Positions 40,389 through 49,640 of a DNA stretch of 64,000 nucleotides are shown piece by piece (within the stretch, counting starts at the first letter, position 1; each line of letters begins with the position of its first letter). Source of the stretch: Pseudomonas alkylphenolica (GTDB lineage Bacteria > Pseudomonadota > Gammaproteobacteria > Pseudomonadales > Pseudomonadaceae); NCBI RefSeq assembly GCF_000746525.1, contig NZ_CP009048.1:4839501-4903500 (forward strand), given 5' to 3'. Made by a program: the position numbers and the translations under genes. The notes beneath the pieces were generated by a model. The model was given only the letters and a program-made list of their open reading frames with translations, was not told the DNA's origin and did not search any database.

Positions 40389-40631
40389 TTAGATCTGGCG
40401 GGGCGCTTTAGGTGTGTCTAAACCACAGCAACCGCGCTGCTCCTGGATCGGTGGGCACTTCACCGAGCCAAACGAACAGAACACACAACAGTCACCAGGA
40501 TTCGGGCGTAGCAGGGTCTTGCAGCTGTCACACTCGTAGAAGAACTGGCAGGCGTCCGTGGGCATGACTTCCTGCTTGGCGAAGCCGCAATGCGGGCAGG
40601 TCAACACGGATTCGAGGATGATGGCGCTCAT
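40389..40631 (-). CDS. Small GDCCVxC-domain protein
   Basis: An 80-residue Cys-rich protein. CPHCG (residues about 13-17), ECDSCK (about 33-38) and GDCCVFCSFGSVKCPP (about 46-61) form two probable metal or redox sites; GDCCVFC is the signature of the GDCCVxC family, where some members carry selenocysteine. No in-frame TGA is present, so this one uses Cys. The ATG at 40631 is divergent from the arsenic permease at 40756. Function unknown; arsenic or metal binding is inferred from location. Confidence 0.85.
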   Translation of the reverse strand: MSAIILESVLTCPHCGFAKQEVMPTDACQFFYECDSCKTLLRPNPGDCCVFCSFGSVKCPPIQEQRGCCGLDTPKAPRQI

Positions 40632-40755
40632 GACTGCCCCACTAATGTACGGTGTCTGCCTGTAAAATACTGGAGCCGGAGCGATGGCGCGAGTAGAGGA
40701 TGCTCGAAGCGCCATCATGTGGATCAGTATGCGACGTCTTCAACTTGAGAGCCCC

Positions 40756-41745
40756 ATGAACAGAGATACCCTTGAGCAAAACCAGATACCCATCTACTTC
40801 GTCGCGGTGATAGTCGCCGCACTGGGTGGGTTTCTGGCTCCATCCTCTGCACAGGGGTTGTCGGCCTTGATTACCCCTAGCATCGCGATACTGATGTACG
40901 CGATGTTCCTGCAGATTCCCTTCCTGAATCTGCGAGAAGGACTGCGCAACAAGCCCTTTATGGCAGCGCTCATGGTCACCAACTTCATCCTGATCCCACT
41001 GCTGGTCTGGGGGCTGACCCGCTTTTTGGAAGGCCAACCAGCCATTCTGATTGGTGCGCTGCTTGTCCTGCTGACGCCCTGCATCGACTATGTGGTGGTG
41101 TTCACCCACATTGGCCGGGGCGACTCACGCTTGATTCTTTCAGCCACCCCCATTCTGCTGTTACTCCAGCTCGCGCTGCTGCCGCTCTACCTCAGTCTTA
41201 TGCTTAGCGGTAACTCCGGGGTTGAGATGCAGGTCGGCCCATTCCTCGAAGCCTTCTTGGCGCTGATCGTGGGTCCCCTGATCCTGGCTCTGTTTACCGA
41301 GGTCCTGGTCAAACGCTCCACAGTAGTAAAAGTCTGGGCCAATGCCTGGGCCTGGTTGCCGGTACCGGCGATGGCGGCAGTCCTGATCGCTGTAGTCGGC
41401 TCCCAGATCGCCCCTGTGGTGAACCAGATCGAAAGGCTTGCACCGGTGCTACCTGTCTATATCGCCTTCGCTCTCCTGGCCCCGATGATCGGCGCCTTGG
41501 TCGCGAAGATGTTCAAACTGCCTGTCGGAGCAGCCAGGGCGGTGACATTCAGTACCTCGACGCGCAATTCGCTGGTGGTCCTGCCGCTCGCCCTGGCCTT
41601 GCCCGAAGAACTACGCGGACTCGCTGCCGCCGCAGTCATCACCCAGACCCTAGTTGAGCTGGTCTTCGAGCTGATCTATGTTCGAGCGATTCCATCGTTC
41701 CTTTGCCGGGATCGATCGGCGACCACAGCGTCTCTCAGTCGCTGA
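40756..41745 (+). CDS. Arsenic resistance permease of the BASS fold
   Basis: A 329-residue polytopic protein of the bile acid:sodium symporter superfamily (ACR3/ArsB-like), with about ten membrane segments. Motifs are ITPSIAILMYAMFLQIPF and VLLTPCIDYVVVFTHIGRGD (with the conserved Cys in TM4-like segment) and TFSTSTRNSLVVLPLALAL. The start at MNRDTLEQ (40756) is used; the longer frame has a poor beginning. It differs from the ACR3 at 44678. It probably exports arsenite; substrate not proven. Confidence 0.8.
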   Translation: MNRDTLEQNQIPIYFVAVIVAALGGFLAPSSAQGLSALITPSIAILMYAMFLQIPFLNLREGLRNKPFMAALMVTNFILIPLLVWGLTRFLEGQPAILIGALLVLLTPCIDYVVVFTHIGRGDSRLILSATPILLLLQLALLPLYLSLMLSGNSGVEMQVGPFLEAFLALIVGPLILALFTEVLVKRSTVVKVWANAWAWLPVPAMAAVLIAVVGSQIAPVVNQIERLAPVLPVYIAFALLAPMIGALVAKMFKLPVGAARAVTFSTSTRNSLVVLPLALALPEELRGLAAAAVITQTLVELVFELIYVRAIPSFLCRDRSATTASLSR

Positions 41746-41803
41746 CTGCGCCACGAAACCGATGTCAGCAACCTCCAGCCTCGCTCCGTTGTCCTGCCAA
41801 AGA

Positions 41804-42895
41804 TCAGGCCTGGTGGGGTGAAGTTGACAGGTGAGGCGGGCGACCCTTGCCCAGATGATGAAGCAGTCGAGGCATTAGGTAACTGGCGTCAGCACCCACG
41901 CCCCTGAGTGTTGCCGAGGCGAAGTTACGTTGCTTCGGCAAGCCTACGAAGTACAAGCCAGCCACCTTGCTGGCTACACCGTTGTGTTGCAGCACACGTC
42001 CACTCCGGTCTGCGACCGGGAGGCCTGACAGGAAATCAAGGTTTGGCTGGAAGCCCGTCGCAAAGATCAGCGCATCGACTTGGGTCGTGCTTCTGTCCGG
42101 CCAGACAACAGCATCGGATAGCACTTGCTGGAACATTGCCCTGCCCCGGAATCGACCGGCGTTGAGGGCCTTCCGGTACTTGCCGGTGTCGAGCACGGGC
42201 GTGCTCTGGTCACTCAACCATCGCGTTTGCTCCAGCCTGGTGAATTTCAGCCAGGCATGAAAGTCGAGCCCAAGGATTCGCTGCGGAAAGAAACGGATTT
42301 TCTCACGGGTAGCCAGCAATACTTGTGCAACGCCTGCTAGCTCATAGGCAATCTGAACAGCCGAGTTCGCAGCCCCAACCACTACAACGCGCTGGCCAGT
42401 AAAGGGCTCTGGCGTTCGATAAGCCGAGCTGTGTAGGCAAGTCCCTGAAAAGCCCTCCAGCCCAGGAATACTGGGTGTAAACGGACGGCTAAACCCTCCC
42501 GATGCTACGACCACAGAACGTGCGGTGAAGATTGCTCCGGTGTTGCAGTGAACCTCAAACACCTTTCCCTTTTGCGCTACGCCCACCACTCGAGTACTTC
42601 CCTGAAAAGGAAGTCGAAACTCGGCAGCATAGGCTTCCAGGTACTGCACCACCTCGTCTCGTAGCGGATAGCTCTTGGGGTCACCAGGAAACGGCAGTCC
42701 TGGCAGCGCTGAGTATTCCGCCGGCGAGAACAACTGCAAGCTGTCGTAATAGTTACGCCAGTTTCCGCCTGGGAGTGTCTGCTCATCGATGATGAGAAAA
42801 TCCAAGCCGTGTTGCTGCAAGTGCCAACCAAGCGCCAAACCTGCTTGGCCTCCCCCAATGACAATTACATCCAAAGTACGACTCGATTCATTCAT
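41804..42895 (-). CDS. arsO: ArsO-like FAD/NAD(P) oxidoreductase, intact
   Basis: A 363-residue flavin-dependent monooxygenase-like protein. The FAD motif is VIVIGGGQAGLALG (about residues 10-23), the NADPH motif VVVVGAANSAVQIAYEL, and the ATG motif DALIFATGFQPNLDFL. ArsO-type genes in ars islands are proposed flavin oxidases acting on arsenic or thiol; the substrate is unsettled. It starts at 42895 or 42913, at the edge of an ArsR-type operator, and is divergent or at least adjacent to arsR. Two broken relatives are in this window. Confidence 0.8.
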   Translation of the reverse strand: MNESSRTLDVIVIGGGQAGLALGWHLQQHGLDFLIIDEQTLPGGNWRNYYDSLQLFSPAEYSALPGLPFPGDPKSYPLRDEVVQYLEAYAAEFRLPFQGSTRVVGVAQKGKVFEVHCNTGAIFTARSVVVASGGFSRPFTPSIPGLEGFSGTCLHSSAYRTPEPFTGQRVVVVGAANSAVQIAYELAGVAQVLLATREKIRFFPQRILGLDFHAWLKFTRLEQTRWLSDQSTPVLDTGKYRKALNAGRFRGRAMFQQVLSDAVVWPDRSTTQVDALIFATGFQPNLDFLSGLPVADRSGRVLQHNGVASKVAGLYFVGLPKQRNFASATLRGVGADASYLMPRLLHHLGKGRPPHLSTSPHQA

Positions 42896-42912
42896 ATGTG
42901 CACACTCATGCA
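42896..42912 (-). promoter_or_regulatory. ArsR-type operator, site 1
   Basis: On the minus strand TGCATGA-GTGT-GCACAT (plus ATGTGC-ACAC-TCATGCA) matches site 2 at 43290-43306 outside the central four bases. It abuts the arsO-like start. The shared halves suggest one ArsR protein binds both. Confidence 0.65.
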
Positions 42913-42936
42913 TATATCAAGAGAAAAAAAGCCAAA

Positions 42937-43275
42937 CTACGGGCAGCACAGCGAAACAAGACCCTTGGTTCGCTGGAGGAGTATCTCCAAACGTTCAACG
43001 ATCGCCCCGCCATTCACTTCATAGAAAACCTGTCTGCCCACTTTGGTGGCTTTCACTATGTGAGCGTCGTGCAGCACCTGTAAGTGCCTTGAGATCACGG
43101 AGCGCTCCTGCGGCAAGGCTTTGGCGATTTCGCCGACATCCGCCCTCCCTAGCTGAAGCACGCGCTTGAACACCGCGACCCTAGAGGGTTCGCAGAGAGC
43201 TTTGAAGAAGGCTTCATCCAGCGACTCGATGGCAGCATCGATAGCTTGGGCGCGGAGATTATCGGTAGTCATCAT
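42937..43275 (-). CDS. arsR: ArsR-family repressor 1
   Basis: A 112-residue winged-helix repressor. Start MMTTDNLRAQ is used because the operator (43290-43306) ends 14 bases upstream. The recognition helices are LGRADVGEIAKALPQERSVI then SRHLQVLHDAHIVKA, with a wing at KVGRQVFYEVNG. The usual CVC-type arsenic site of ArsR 2 (ELCVCEL) is missing; Cys are in AFFKALCEPS and the C-terminal SLCCP. Its metal site therefore differs. It probably controls the operator pair. Confidence 0.85.
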   Translation of the reverse strand: MMTTDNLRAQAIDAAIESLDEAFFKALCEPSRVAVFKRVLQLGRADVGEIAKALPQERSVISRHLQVLHDAHIVKATKVGRQVFYEVNGGAIVERLEILLQRTKGLVSLCCP

Positions 43276-43289
43276 GAGCGCAATATATG

Positions 43290-43306
43290 TGCATGAAGAC
43301 GCACAT
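43290..43306. promoter_or_regulatory. ArsR-type operator, site 2
   Basis: TGCATGA-AGAC-GCACAT, overlapping the promoter of arsR 1, matches site 1. It also holds ATGTGC/GCACAT inverted halves (43288-43306). Confidence 0.65.
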
Positions 43307-43321
43307 GTAAAGCCACCCATC

Positions 43322-43365
43322 ATCGCAAGCTTGCGATACATTCGGAAAAGCGTATATTCGGAAAA
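43322..43365. promoter_or_regulatory. Palindrome and direct repeats before arsC
   Basis: A perfect 16-base palindrome (ATCGCAAG-CTTGCGAT, 43322-43337) precedes two ATTCGGAAAA direct repeats (43340-43349 and 43356-43365), 16 bases apart. The arsC gene starts at 43391. They may be the operator-promoter of the arsC-arsR-arsC-acr3 run. Confidence 0.5.
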
Positions 43366-43390
43366 CCATATACATGCAGAGTACCTAGTG

Positions 43391-43804
43391 ATGACTGGCA
43401 AGATCCGCGTCCTGTTTGTTTGCACCACCAACGCTGCTCGCTCCCAGCTCGCCGAAGCATTGCTCCGACACACAGACCCTGTGCGCTTCGAGGCTTTCAG
43501 CGCAGGTACTCAGCCTGGCGAAGTCGACCCGCGAACCTATGCCGCCCTTGAGCACCTCGCCATCGACTCCAGCGCACTGCGTAGCAAATCCATCGACGAG
43601 TTCGCCGGTGAACACTTCGACTACGTCATTACCCTCTGTGACAAGGCCGCTCAGGAATGCCAAGCGCTTCCGGCTTTTGGCGAGCAGCTGGTATGGAGCT
43701 TCGAAGACCCTGTCACCAGCGACAAACACGACGCCTTTCGCCACACGCTCCACGAGATTCATGAGCGCATCAAGATGTTCGTCCTCGTGAAAACCAAACA
43801 CTGA
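43391..43804 (+). CDS. arsC: Arsenate reductase / low-MW phosphatase type, copy 1
   Basis: A 137-residue ArsC of the low-molecular-weight tyrosine-phosphatase fold that reduces arsenate to arsenite. The P-loop CTTNAARS (C-x5-R) is at about 11-18, and the second Cys pair region is VITLCDKAAQECQAL (about 80-94), with Asp in FEDPV. ATG at 43391 follows the repeats. It is 8 bases before arsR 2. The N-terminal extension of the open frame has no ribosome site. Confidence 0.92.
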   Translation: MTGKIRVLFVCTTNAARSQLAEALLRHTDPVRFEAFSAGTQPGEVDPRTYAALEHLAIDSSALRSKSIDEFAGEHFDYVITLCDKAAQECQALPAFGEQLVWSFEDPVTSDKHDAFRHTLHEIHERIKMFVLVKTKH

Positions 43805-43812
43805 GAACCGCT

Positions 43813-44169
43813 ATGACTGACTCGCTGACCCCTACCAAGGTTTTCAAATGCCTCGCCGACGAGACCCGCATTCGGATGATGTTGCTGATTGCTCGCGAGG
43901 AAGAGCTCTGCGTCTGTGAACTGACCTGTGCGCTGGAAGAAAGCCAGCCCAAGGTTTCCCGCCACCTGGCGCAATTGCGCACGTGTGACCTGCTGGAAGA
44001 CCGCCGCCAGGGTCAATGGGTTTACTACCGGCTACATCCCGAGCTGCCCGCCTGGGTACGCGAGGTCCTGGCAACGACGCTGGAGGCCAATCGCGAATGG
44101 CTGAGCACCAGCTCCAAACGACTGGACACCATGGGTGACCGCCCGCAGCGCGTGGCCTCCTGCTGCTGA
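43813..44169 (+). CDS. arsR: ArsR-family arsenic repressor 2 (CVC type)
   Basis: A 118-residue ArsR with the classical metal-binding motif ELCVCELTCAL (residues about 31-41) in the DNA-binding helix. The recognition helix is SQPKVSRHLAQLRTCDLLED and the wing GQWVYYRLHP. C-terminal CC (ASCC) gives an extra Cys pair. It is eight bases after arsC 1, so it is part of the plus-strand operon and probably its autoregulator. Confidence 0.93.
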   Translation: MTDSLTPTKVFKCLADETRIRMMLLIAREEELCVCELTCALEESQPKVSRHLAQLRTCDLLEDRRQGQWVYYRLHPELPAWVREVLATTLEANREWLSTSSKRLDTMGDRPQRVASCC

Positions 44170-44188
44170 TCACTGCCGAGAAAAGCCG

Positions 44189-44659
44189 ATGAAAGTTCTG
44201 TTCCTCTGCACCGCCAATAGCTGCCGCAGCATCCTGTCCGAAGCCGTGTTCAACCACCTGGCCCCGACCGGTATGAAGGCCTTCAGCGCCGGCAGCCAGC
44301 CCAAGGGCGAGGTGCATCCGTTGTCCATCGCCGCGTTGCAGCGCGCCGGTATTTCCACCGATGGTCTCAGCAGCAAGTCCAGTGATTCACACGCCGAGTT
44401 AGCCCCGGACTTTGTCATCACCGTCTGCGACAAGGCCGCTGGCGAAGCATGCCCCGTGTTCTTCGGGCCGGCAGTAAAAGCTCATTGGGGGCTTTCCGAT
44501 CCGTCGGACCTACAAGGTAGCGCCGCCGAACTGGATGAGGCTTTCGACGCCACGTTTGAACACATCAAGCGCCGCATTACGGCATTTCTCGCATTGCCTT
44601 TCGAACAACTGGATGCCGCCCAGCTCAAGGCCGAGCTGGCGCGCATCGGAACGCTCTGA
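44189..44659 (+). CDS. arsC: Arsenate reductase, copy 2 (low-MW phosphatase type)
   Basis: A 156-residue ArsC with P-loop CTANSCRS (residues 8-15), FSAGSQPKGEVHP and VITVCDKAAGEACPVF. The tail ERLDA-like helix (FEQLDAAQLKAELARIGTL) is longer than in copy 1. It lies 19 bases after arsR 2 and 18 bases before the ACR3 gene. The two copies differ strongly, so they are not recent duplicates. Different reductant partners are possible. Confidence 0.93.
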   Translation: MKVLFLCTANSCRSILSEAVFNHLAPTGMKAFSAGSQPKGEVHPLSIAALQRAGISTDGLSSKSSDSHAELAPDFVITVCDKAAGEACPVFFGPAVKAHWGLSDPSDLQGSAAELDEAFDATFEHIKRRITAFLALPFEQLDAAQLKAELARIGTL

Positions 44660-44677
44660 CGTTAAGGGAGATTCATC

Positions 44678-45739
44678 ATGAGCAAGAGCCGCCTTTCATT
44701 CCTCGATCGCTACCTAACGGTCTGGATCTTTTTGGCCATGGGCCTTGGCATTGGCCTCGGCAGTCTCTTCCAGGGACTGCCTGCATGGCTGAACAGCCTG
44801 TCGGTTGGCTCAACAAACATCCCCATTGCCATTGGCCTGATCGTCATGATGTACCCACCATTGGCGAAGGTGAAATACGAGGAGCTGCCACAGGTCTTCA
44901 AAGACAAGCGCATCCTCGCCTTGTCGCTGATTCAGAACTGGGTGATTGGCCCGGTGCTGATGTTCGGGCTGGCTGTCGTATTCCTCTCCGACAAGCCCGA
45001 GTACATGACCGGCCTGATCCTCATCGGCTTGGCACGCTGCATCGCCATGGTGCTGGTGTGGAACCAGATCGCGGGCGGCAATAACCAGTACGTTGCGGGC
45101 TTGGTCGCCTTCAACAGCATTTTCCAAATCCTGTTCTTCAGCGTGTATGCCTGGATCTTCCTGGGCCTTCTGCCGCCGCTGTTCGGCCTGGAAGGTAGCA
45201 TCATCGAAACCAGCTTCATCGAAATTGCCCAATCAGTACTGATCTATCTGGGTATCCCATTCCTGGCTGGCTTCCTGACCCGCAAGATCCTGATCAGCCG
45301 TAAGGGCTTCGCATGGTACGAGGAGCGCTTCATTCCGAAGATCAGCCCGCTGACGCTCGTAGCGTTGCTGCTGACCATCGTCGCTATGTTCAGCCTGAAA
45401 GGCGACATGGTGCTGCAACTGCCTCTGGATGTGCTGCGCATCGCCATCCCACTGACCATCTACTTCGTGGTGATGTTCTTCATCAGCTTCTGGATGGGCA
45501 AGCTGCTGGAGGCCGACTACCCACGCACCACCGCGCTGGCATTTACCGCTGCCAGTAACAACTTCGAACTGGCCATTGCCGTGGCCATTGCCACTTTCGG
45601 CCTTGCCTCGCCGGTAGCGTTTGCCACCGTCATCGGGCCATTGGTGGAAGTACCGGTACTGATCTCCCTGGTCGGCGTTGCCTTGTGGCTCAAGCGTCGC
45701 TGGTTCGATCAGCCATCTGGTGCCTTGTCCCAGGAGTGA
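44678..45739 (+). CDS. acr3: ACR3-type arsenite efflux permease
   Basis: A 353-residue ten-helix arsenite exporter. Motifs are [39 protein letters not shown] (with the essential Cys) and [20 protein letters not shown]. Length and motifs are normal for ACR3(1). It is 18 bases after arsC 2 and four bases before arsH. AAGGGAG precedes the ATG. Confidence 0.97.
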   Translation: MSKSRLSFLDRYLTVWIFLAMGLGIGLGSLFQGLPAWLNSLSVGSTNIPIAIGLIVMMYPPLAKVKYEELPQVFKDKRILALSLIQNWVIGPVLMFGLAVVFLSDKPEYMTGLILIGLARCIAMVLVWNQIAGGNNQYVAGLVAFNSIFQILFFSVYAWIFLGLLPPLFGLEGSIIETSFIEIAQSVLIYLGIPFLAGFLTRKILISRKGFAWYEERFIPKISPLTLVALLLTIVAMFSLKGDMVLQLPLDVLRIAIPLTIYFVVMFFISFWMGKLLEADYPRTTALAFTAASNNFELAIAVAIATFGLASPVAFATVIGPLVEVPVLISLVGVALWLKRRWFDQPSGALSQE

Positions 45740-45743
45740 AATC

Positions 45744-46460
45744 ATGACCGAACACCATATCCCCAACATCGACAGTGATCTGATCGATCTGCCGTCTTCC
45801 GAAAAGCTGGCTATCGAGAAGCAGTCCACTCACAAACCGCGAATCCTGCTGCTGTATGGATCGACCCGAGAACGCTCTTTCAGCCGCCTTCTGACCGAGG
45901 AAGCAGCCCGCCTGCTAGAGCACTTCGGTGCCGAGACGCGGATATTCAATCCGTCCGGCCTGCCGCTGCCGGATGACGTACCCGACGACCACCCCATGGT
46001 CAAAGAGCTGCGCGACCTGGTGCTCTGGTCGGAAGGCATGGTCTGGTGTTCGCCAGAACGCCACGGTGCGATGACCGGTGTGTTCAAGTCGCAGATCGAC
46101 TGGATTCCGCTGAGCATGGGGGCCGTGCGCCCGACGCAGGGCAAGACCCTCGCGGTGATGCAGGTTTGCGGTGGCTCGCAGTCGTTCAACGTGGTCAACC
46201 AGCTGCGCGTGCTCGGCCGCTGGATGCGCATGTTCACTATCCCTAACCAGTCGTCAGTGCCGAAGGCCTATCTGGAGTTCGACGAAGCGGGCCGCATGAA
46301 GCCTTCTGCGTACTATGACCGCGTCGTCGACGTGATGGAGGAGCTGGTGAAGTTCACCCTGCTTCTGCGTGATCGTGCCGACTACATGGTTGATCGCTAT
46401 TCCGAACGTAAAGAGTCCGCTGAAGAACTGTCGAAGCGCGTCAATCAACGCTCCATCTGA
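45744..46460 (+). CDS. arsH: ArsH NADPH-dependent FMN oxidoreductase
   Basis: A 238-residue flavodoxin-like ArsH that oxidises trivalent organoarsenicals. The FMN loop is [20 protein letters not shown] (residues about 35-54), and [20 protein letters not shown] and [13 protein letters not shown] are typical. A tail of about 25 residues ([10 protein letters not shown]) is also usual. The start at 45744 has AGGAG upstream. It is four bases after the ACR3 gene. Confidence 0.97.
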   Translation: MTEHHIPNIDSDLIDLPSSEKLAIEKQSTHKPRILLLYGSTRERSFSRLLTEEAARLLEHFGAETRIFNPSGLPLPDDVPDDHPMVKELRDLVLWSEGMVWCSPERHGAMTGVFKSQIDWIPLSMGAVRPTQGKTLAVMQVCGGSQSFNVVNQLRVLGRWMRMFTIPNQSSVPKAYLEFDEAGRMKPSAYYDRVVDVMEELVKFTLLLRDRADYMVDRYSERKESAEELSKRVNQRSI

Positions 46461-46471
46461 GGCTTTTGAGC

Positions 46472-46975
46472 ATGCAACTGCACCCGTATTCCGTGCTGAC
46501 TACTCCACAGTTGATCGGCCAACTGATCTTCACCCCGTGCCCTGGCACCAAGGACACGTCGGTCTCCCAGGCTCTAGCGACACTGCGCGATGCCGGTGCG
46601 AGCGCACTGGTAACCCTGATGCCGGATGAAGAGCTGCTGCAGAACGAGGTCGATCTACTGCCTGAGGAATGCCAGCTGTTGGGCCTCGAATGGTTCCACC
46701 TGCCGGTGGAGGATGATCAGGCTCCCGGCGAGCCCTTTGCTGCCGCCTGGGAAACCCATCGCGAGCGCCTGAAAGAGCTGGTGATGGCTGGCAAATCGAT
46801 CGCTATTCACTGCAAGGGTGGCTCGGGCCGTACCGGCTTGTTCGCAGCCCGCCTGATGATCGAGTGCGGTGTCCCTGTGCACGAGGCCATCGCTCAGGTT
46901 CAGGCCCTGCGCCCGCGAGCGATTCAAAACCCTGCACACGTCAGCTACATCAATCAGTTCATCAACACCCTCTGA
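46472..46975 (+). CDS. Dual-specificity phosphatase-like protein in ars operon
   Basis: A 167-residue protein of the tyrosine/dual-specificity phosphatase superfamily (CDKN3-like). The active site is [16 protein letters not shown] (about residues 112-127, Cys 113), and [16 protein letters not shown] is an N-terminal conserved block. It lies 11 bases after arsH and 32 before the GAPDH gene. It is often found in ars operons; its role is not settled and may concern arsenophosphate or phosphate handling. Confidence 0.85.
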   Translation: MQLHPYSVLTTPQLIGQLIFTPCPGTKDTSVSQALATLRDAGASALVTLMPDEELLQNEVDLLPEECQLLGLEWFHLPVEDDQAPGEPFAAAWETHRERLKELVMAGKSIAIHCKGGSGRTGLFAARLMIECGVPVHEAIAQVQALRPRAIQNPAHVSYINQFINTL

Positions 46976-47007
46976 CCGCTCGCGATCCGCGACTAGAGAA
47001 CAAGAAC

Positions 47008-48012
47008 ATGGCAATCAAAGTAGGCATCAATGGGTTTGGCCGTATCGGACGCTTGGCGCTGCGCGCATCCTGGGACTGGCCGGAATTCGAATTCGTACAG
47101 ATCAATGACCCGGCCGGGGACGCTGAGACCCACGCCCACCTGATCAACTTCGACTCGATCCACGGACGCTGGCACCGCGAAGCAGGTGCAGAAGGCGACT
47201 CTGTGGTGATCGATGGCAAACGCATCAAGGTCACCGCGAACAAGACCATCGCCGACACCGACTGGTCGGGCTGCGACCTGGTCATCGAGGCCAGCGGCAA
47301 GATGAAGTCGGTAGCCGTGCTCCAGGCTTACCTGGATCAGGGCGTCAAACGCGTGGTGGTCTGTGCCCCAGTGAAGGAAAAAGGCGCGCTGAACGTGGTG
47401 ATGGGCGTAAACCAGCACCTGTTCGAGCCGGCTCAGCACCGCATTGTCACCGCCGCTTCCTGCACCACCAACTGCTTGGCTCCGGTGGTCAAAGTGATCC
47501 ACGAGAACCTGGGCATCCGCCACGGCTCGATCACCACCATCCACGACCTGACCAATACCCAGAGCATCCTTGATACCCCGCACAAGGACCTGCGCCGCGC
47601 CCGTGCCTCAGGCATGAGCCTGATCCCGACCACCACCGGTTCGGCCACAGCGATCGCCGAGATCTTCCCCGAACTGCGCGGCAAGCTGAATGGTCACGCC
47701 GTGCGCGTACCGCTGGCCAACGCCTCGCTGACCGACTGCGTGTTCGAGGTGGCGCGTGAAACTACGGCTGAAGAGGTCAACTTGCTGCTGAAGGCGGCTG
47801 CCGAAGGCCCGCTGAAGGACATCTTGGGTTACGAAGAACGCCCACTGGTGTCCATCGACTACCGCACCGATCCGCGGTCTTCGATCATCGATGCGCTGTC
47901 GACCCTGGTGGTCAACGGCACCCAGGTGAAGATCTACGCCTGGTACGACAACGAGTGGGGTTACGCCAATCGTGCAGCGGAGCTGGCCCGACTGGTCGGC
48001 ACGGCGGAGTAA
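47008..48012 (+). CDS. ArsJ-associated glyceraldehyde-3-phosphate dehydrogenase
   Basis: A 334-residue type I GAPDH. The NAD motif [16 protein letters not shown] starts the protein, the active Cys is in [10 protein letters not shown] (about 150-160), and [29 protein letters not shown] are family blocks. In ars operons this enzyme makes 1-arseno-3-phosphoglycerate from arsenate, which ArsJ exports. It is ten bases before arsJ. The ordinary glycolytic gene would not sit here. Confidence 0.95.
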   Translation: MAIKVGINGFGRIGRLALRASWDWPEFEFVQINDPAGDAETHAHLINFDSIHGRWHREAGAEGDSVVIDGKRIKVTANKTIADTDWSGCDLVIEASGKMKSVAVLQAYLDQGVKRVVVCAPVKEKGALNVVMGVNQHLFEPAQHRIVTAASCTTNCLAPVVKVIHENLGIRHGSITTIHDLTNTQSILDTPHKDLRRARASGMSLIPTTTGSATAIAEIFPELRGKLNGHAVRVPLANASLTDCVFEVARETTAEEVNLLLKAAAEGPLKDILGYEERPLVSIDYRTDPRSSIIDALSTLVVNGTQVKIYAWYDNEWGYANRAAELARLVGTAE

Positions 48013-48021
48013 ACGGCGATC

Positions 48022-49254
48022 ATGAAGGCGTTGTCAGCCCTGTCTACGGAAGTGCGTCAGTACTTGCTGGTTACCGGCAACTACTGGGCCTTCACCCTAA
48101 CCGACGGCGCATTGCGCATGTTGGTGGTACTGCATTTCCATTCGCTGGGTTACACGCCGCTGCAGATCGCGGCTCTGTTCCTGTTCTACGAAGTGTTCGG
48201 CGTGATCACCAATCTGGTGGGCGGCTACCTCGGCGCCCGCCTGGGGCTAAACCGCACCATGAACATCGGCCTGGGCATGCAGGTCCTAGCCTTGCTGATG
48301 CTTACGGTGCCAGCGGCATGGTTGACGGTGCCTTGGGTGATGGCCGCCCAAGCCTTGTCCGGCATCGCCAAGGACCTCAACAAGATGAGTGCCAAGAGTT
48401 CTATCAAACTCTTGGTGCCAGATAGCCAGCAAGGCACCCTCTACAAGTGGGTAGCCATCCTCACGGGATCGAAGAATGCGCTCAAAGGCGTGGGCTTCTT
48501 CCTCGGCGGTGCGCTGCTCGCACTGCTCGGCTTCACCATGGCGATACTGTCCATGGCGGCGGTGCTGGCATTGGTCTGGGTGGGCAGCTTACTGCTGCTG
48601 AAAAAGGACCTAGGCAAGGCCAAGGCCAAACCGAAATTCCGCGACATGCTGTCCAAGAGCCGGGCGATCAACATCCTCTCAGCCGCACGCCTGTTTCTCT
48701 TCGGTGCTCGCGACGTCTGGTTCGTCGTCGCGCTGCCGGTCTACCTGAGCACCGTATTTGGCTGGGACTTCTGGTTGGTCGGCGGCTTTCTTGCCGCCTG
48801 GATCATCGGCTACGGCATCGTGCAGTCGTTTGCCCCCAGCATCACCGGCAAGAAGCGTGGCCATGTGCCGGACGGCCAAGCGGCCTTCATCTGGGCCATC
48901 GCGCTGGCCGGGCTACCCGCATTAATTGCTCTGGGGCTGAGCGCAGGCTGGTCGGCTCAGTTGGTACTGCTCGGTGGACTGATGCTGTTCGGCGTGCTGT
49001 TCGCCGTGAACTCATCGCTGCACAGCTACCTGATCGTCAGCTATGCCAAGGAAGACGGCGTCTCCCTGGACGTGGGCTTCTACTACATGTCCAACGCGCT
49101 GGGGCGGCTGGTCGGCACGCTGCTGTCAGGTTGGGTGTTCCAGGCCTATGGGCTGGAGGCCTGCTTGTGGGTGTCGAGCGCTTTTGTACTGGCTGCCGCC
49201 CTCATCTCAATCGCCTTGCCCCGACACGGCGACACTACACAGCAGCCAAGCTGA
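48022..49254 (+). CDS. arsJ: ArsJ, exporter of arseno-phosphoglycerate
   Basis: A 410-residue major-facilitator protein with 12 membrane segments. Blocks are GNYWAFTLTDGALRMLVVLH, YEVFGVITNLVGGYLGARLG and KDLNKMSAKSSIKLLVP. ArsJ extrudes 1-arseno-3-phosphoglycerate made by the neighbouring GAPDH, giving arsenate resistance. It is nine bases after the GAPDH gene. The remnant that follows is on the opposite strand. Confidence 0.95.
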   Translation: MKALSALSTEVRQYLLVTGNYWAFTLTDGALRMLVVLHFHSLGYTPLQIAALFLFYEVFGVITNLVGGYLGARLGLNRTMNIGLGMQVLALLMLTVPAAWLTVPWVMAAQALSGIAKDLNKMSAKSSIKLLVPDSQQGTLYKWVAILTGSKNALKGVGFFLGGALLALLGFTMAILSMAAVLALVWVGSLLLLKKDLGKAKAKPKFRDMLSKSRAINILSAARLFLFGARDVWFVVALPVYLSTVFGWDFWLVGGFLAAWIIGYGIVQSFAPSITGKKRGHVPDGQAAFIWAIALAGLPALIALGLSAGWSAQLVLLGGLMLFGVLFAVNSSLHSYLIVSYAKEDGVSLDVGFYYMSNALGRLVGTLLSGWVFQAYGLEACLWVSSAFVLAAALISIALPRHGDTTQQPS

Positions 49255-49278
49255 CCAGCGACCATCAGGCGGGGGCTC

Positions 49279-49640
49279 TCATGCCTCCGCCTTTACCAGT
49301 AATTGTTCGATTTCAGCGACAGTGCTGCGGGCTGTACGGGTAACCCCGATCAAAGTCGCTGACGTCGATCCCGTCCACTCGCCATAGCCTCGGTTCGTTC
49401 ACAGCGCGAGTCCCCCTCGACCGCCACGCGCCTTTCCTCGGTAACCACCCCAAGGCTGGCTAGGTGCCCTAAAGCCGGCTTGAATCCTGTGCACCAGATC
49501 ACCGCATCGACTGCCGTCTCCGAACCATCGGCCCAGACTACACCATGAGGTGTGAAGCGGACGAAGGGGCGTACAGCGTGCAATACGCCCCGTTCACGAG
49601 CCTCGACCACGGAAAGTGTCGCAGCAAGAATTTAGCATTG
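49279..49640 (-). pseudogene. Fossil of a second ArsO-type oxidoreductase (C-terminal)
   Basis: The minus strand reads [19 protein letters not shown] then [20 protein letters not shown] and [16 protein letters not shown]. The frame then shifts. In another frame the true family end is seen: [20 protein letters not shown] and a tail ending EIEQLLVKAEA, stop at 49279-49281. At least one small deletion or frameshift lies near 49420, and the N-terminal two-thirds is gone. [11 protein letters not shown] is the second nucleotide-binding motif of this family. Confidence 0.8.
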
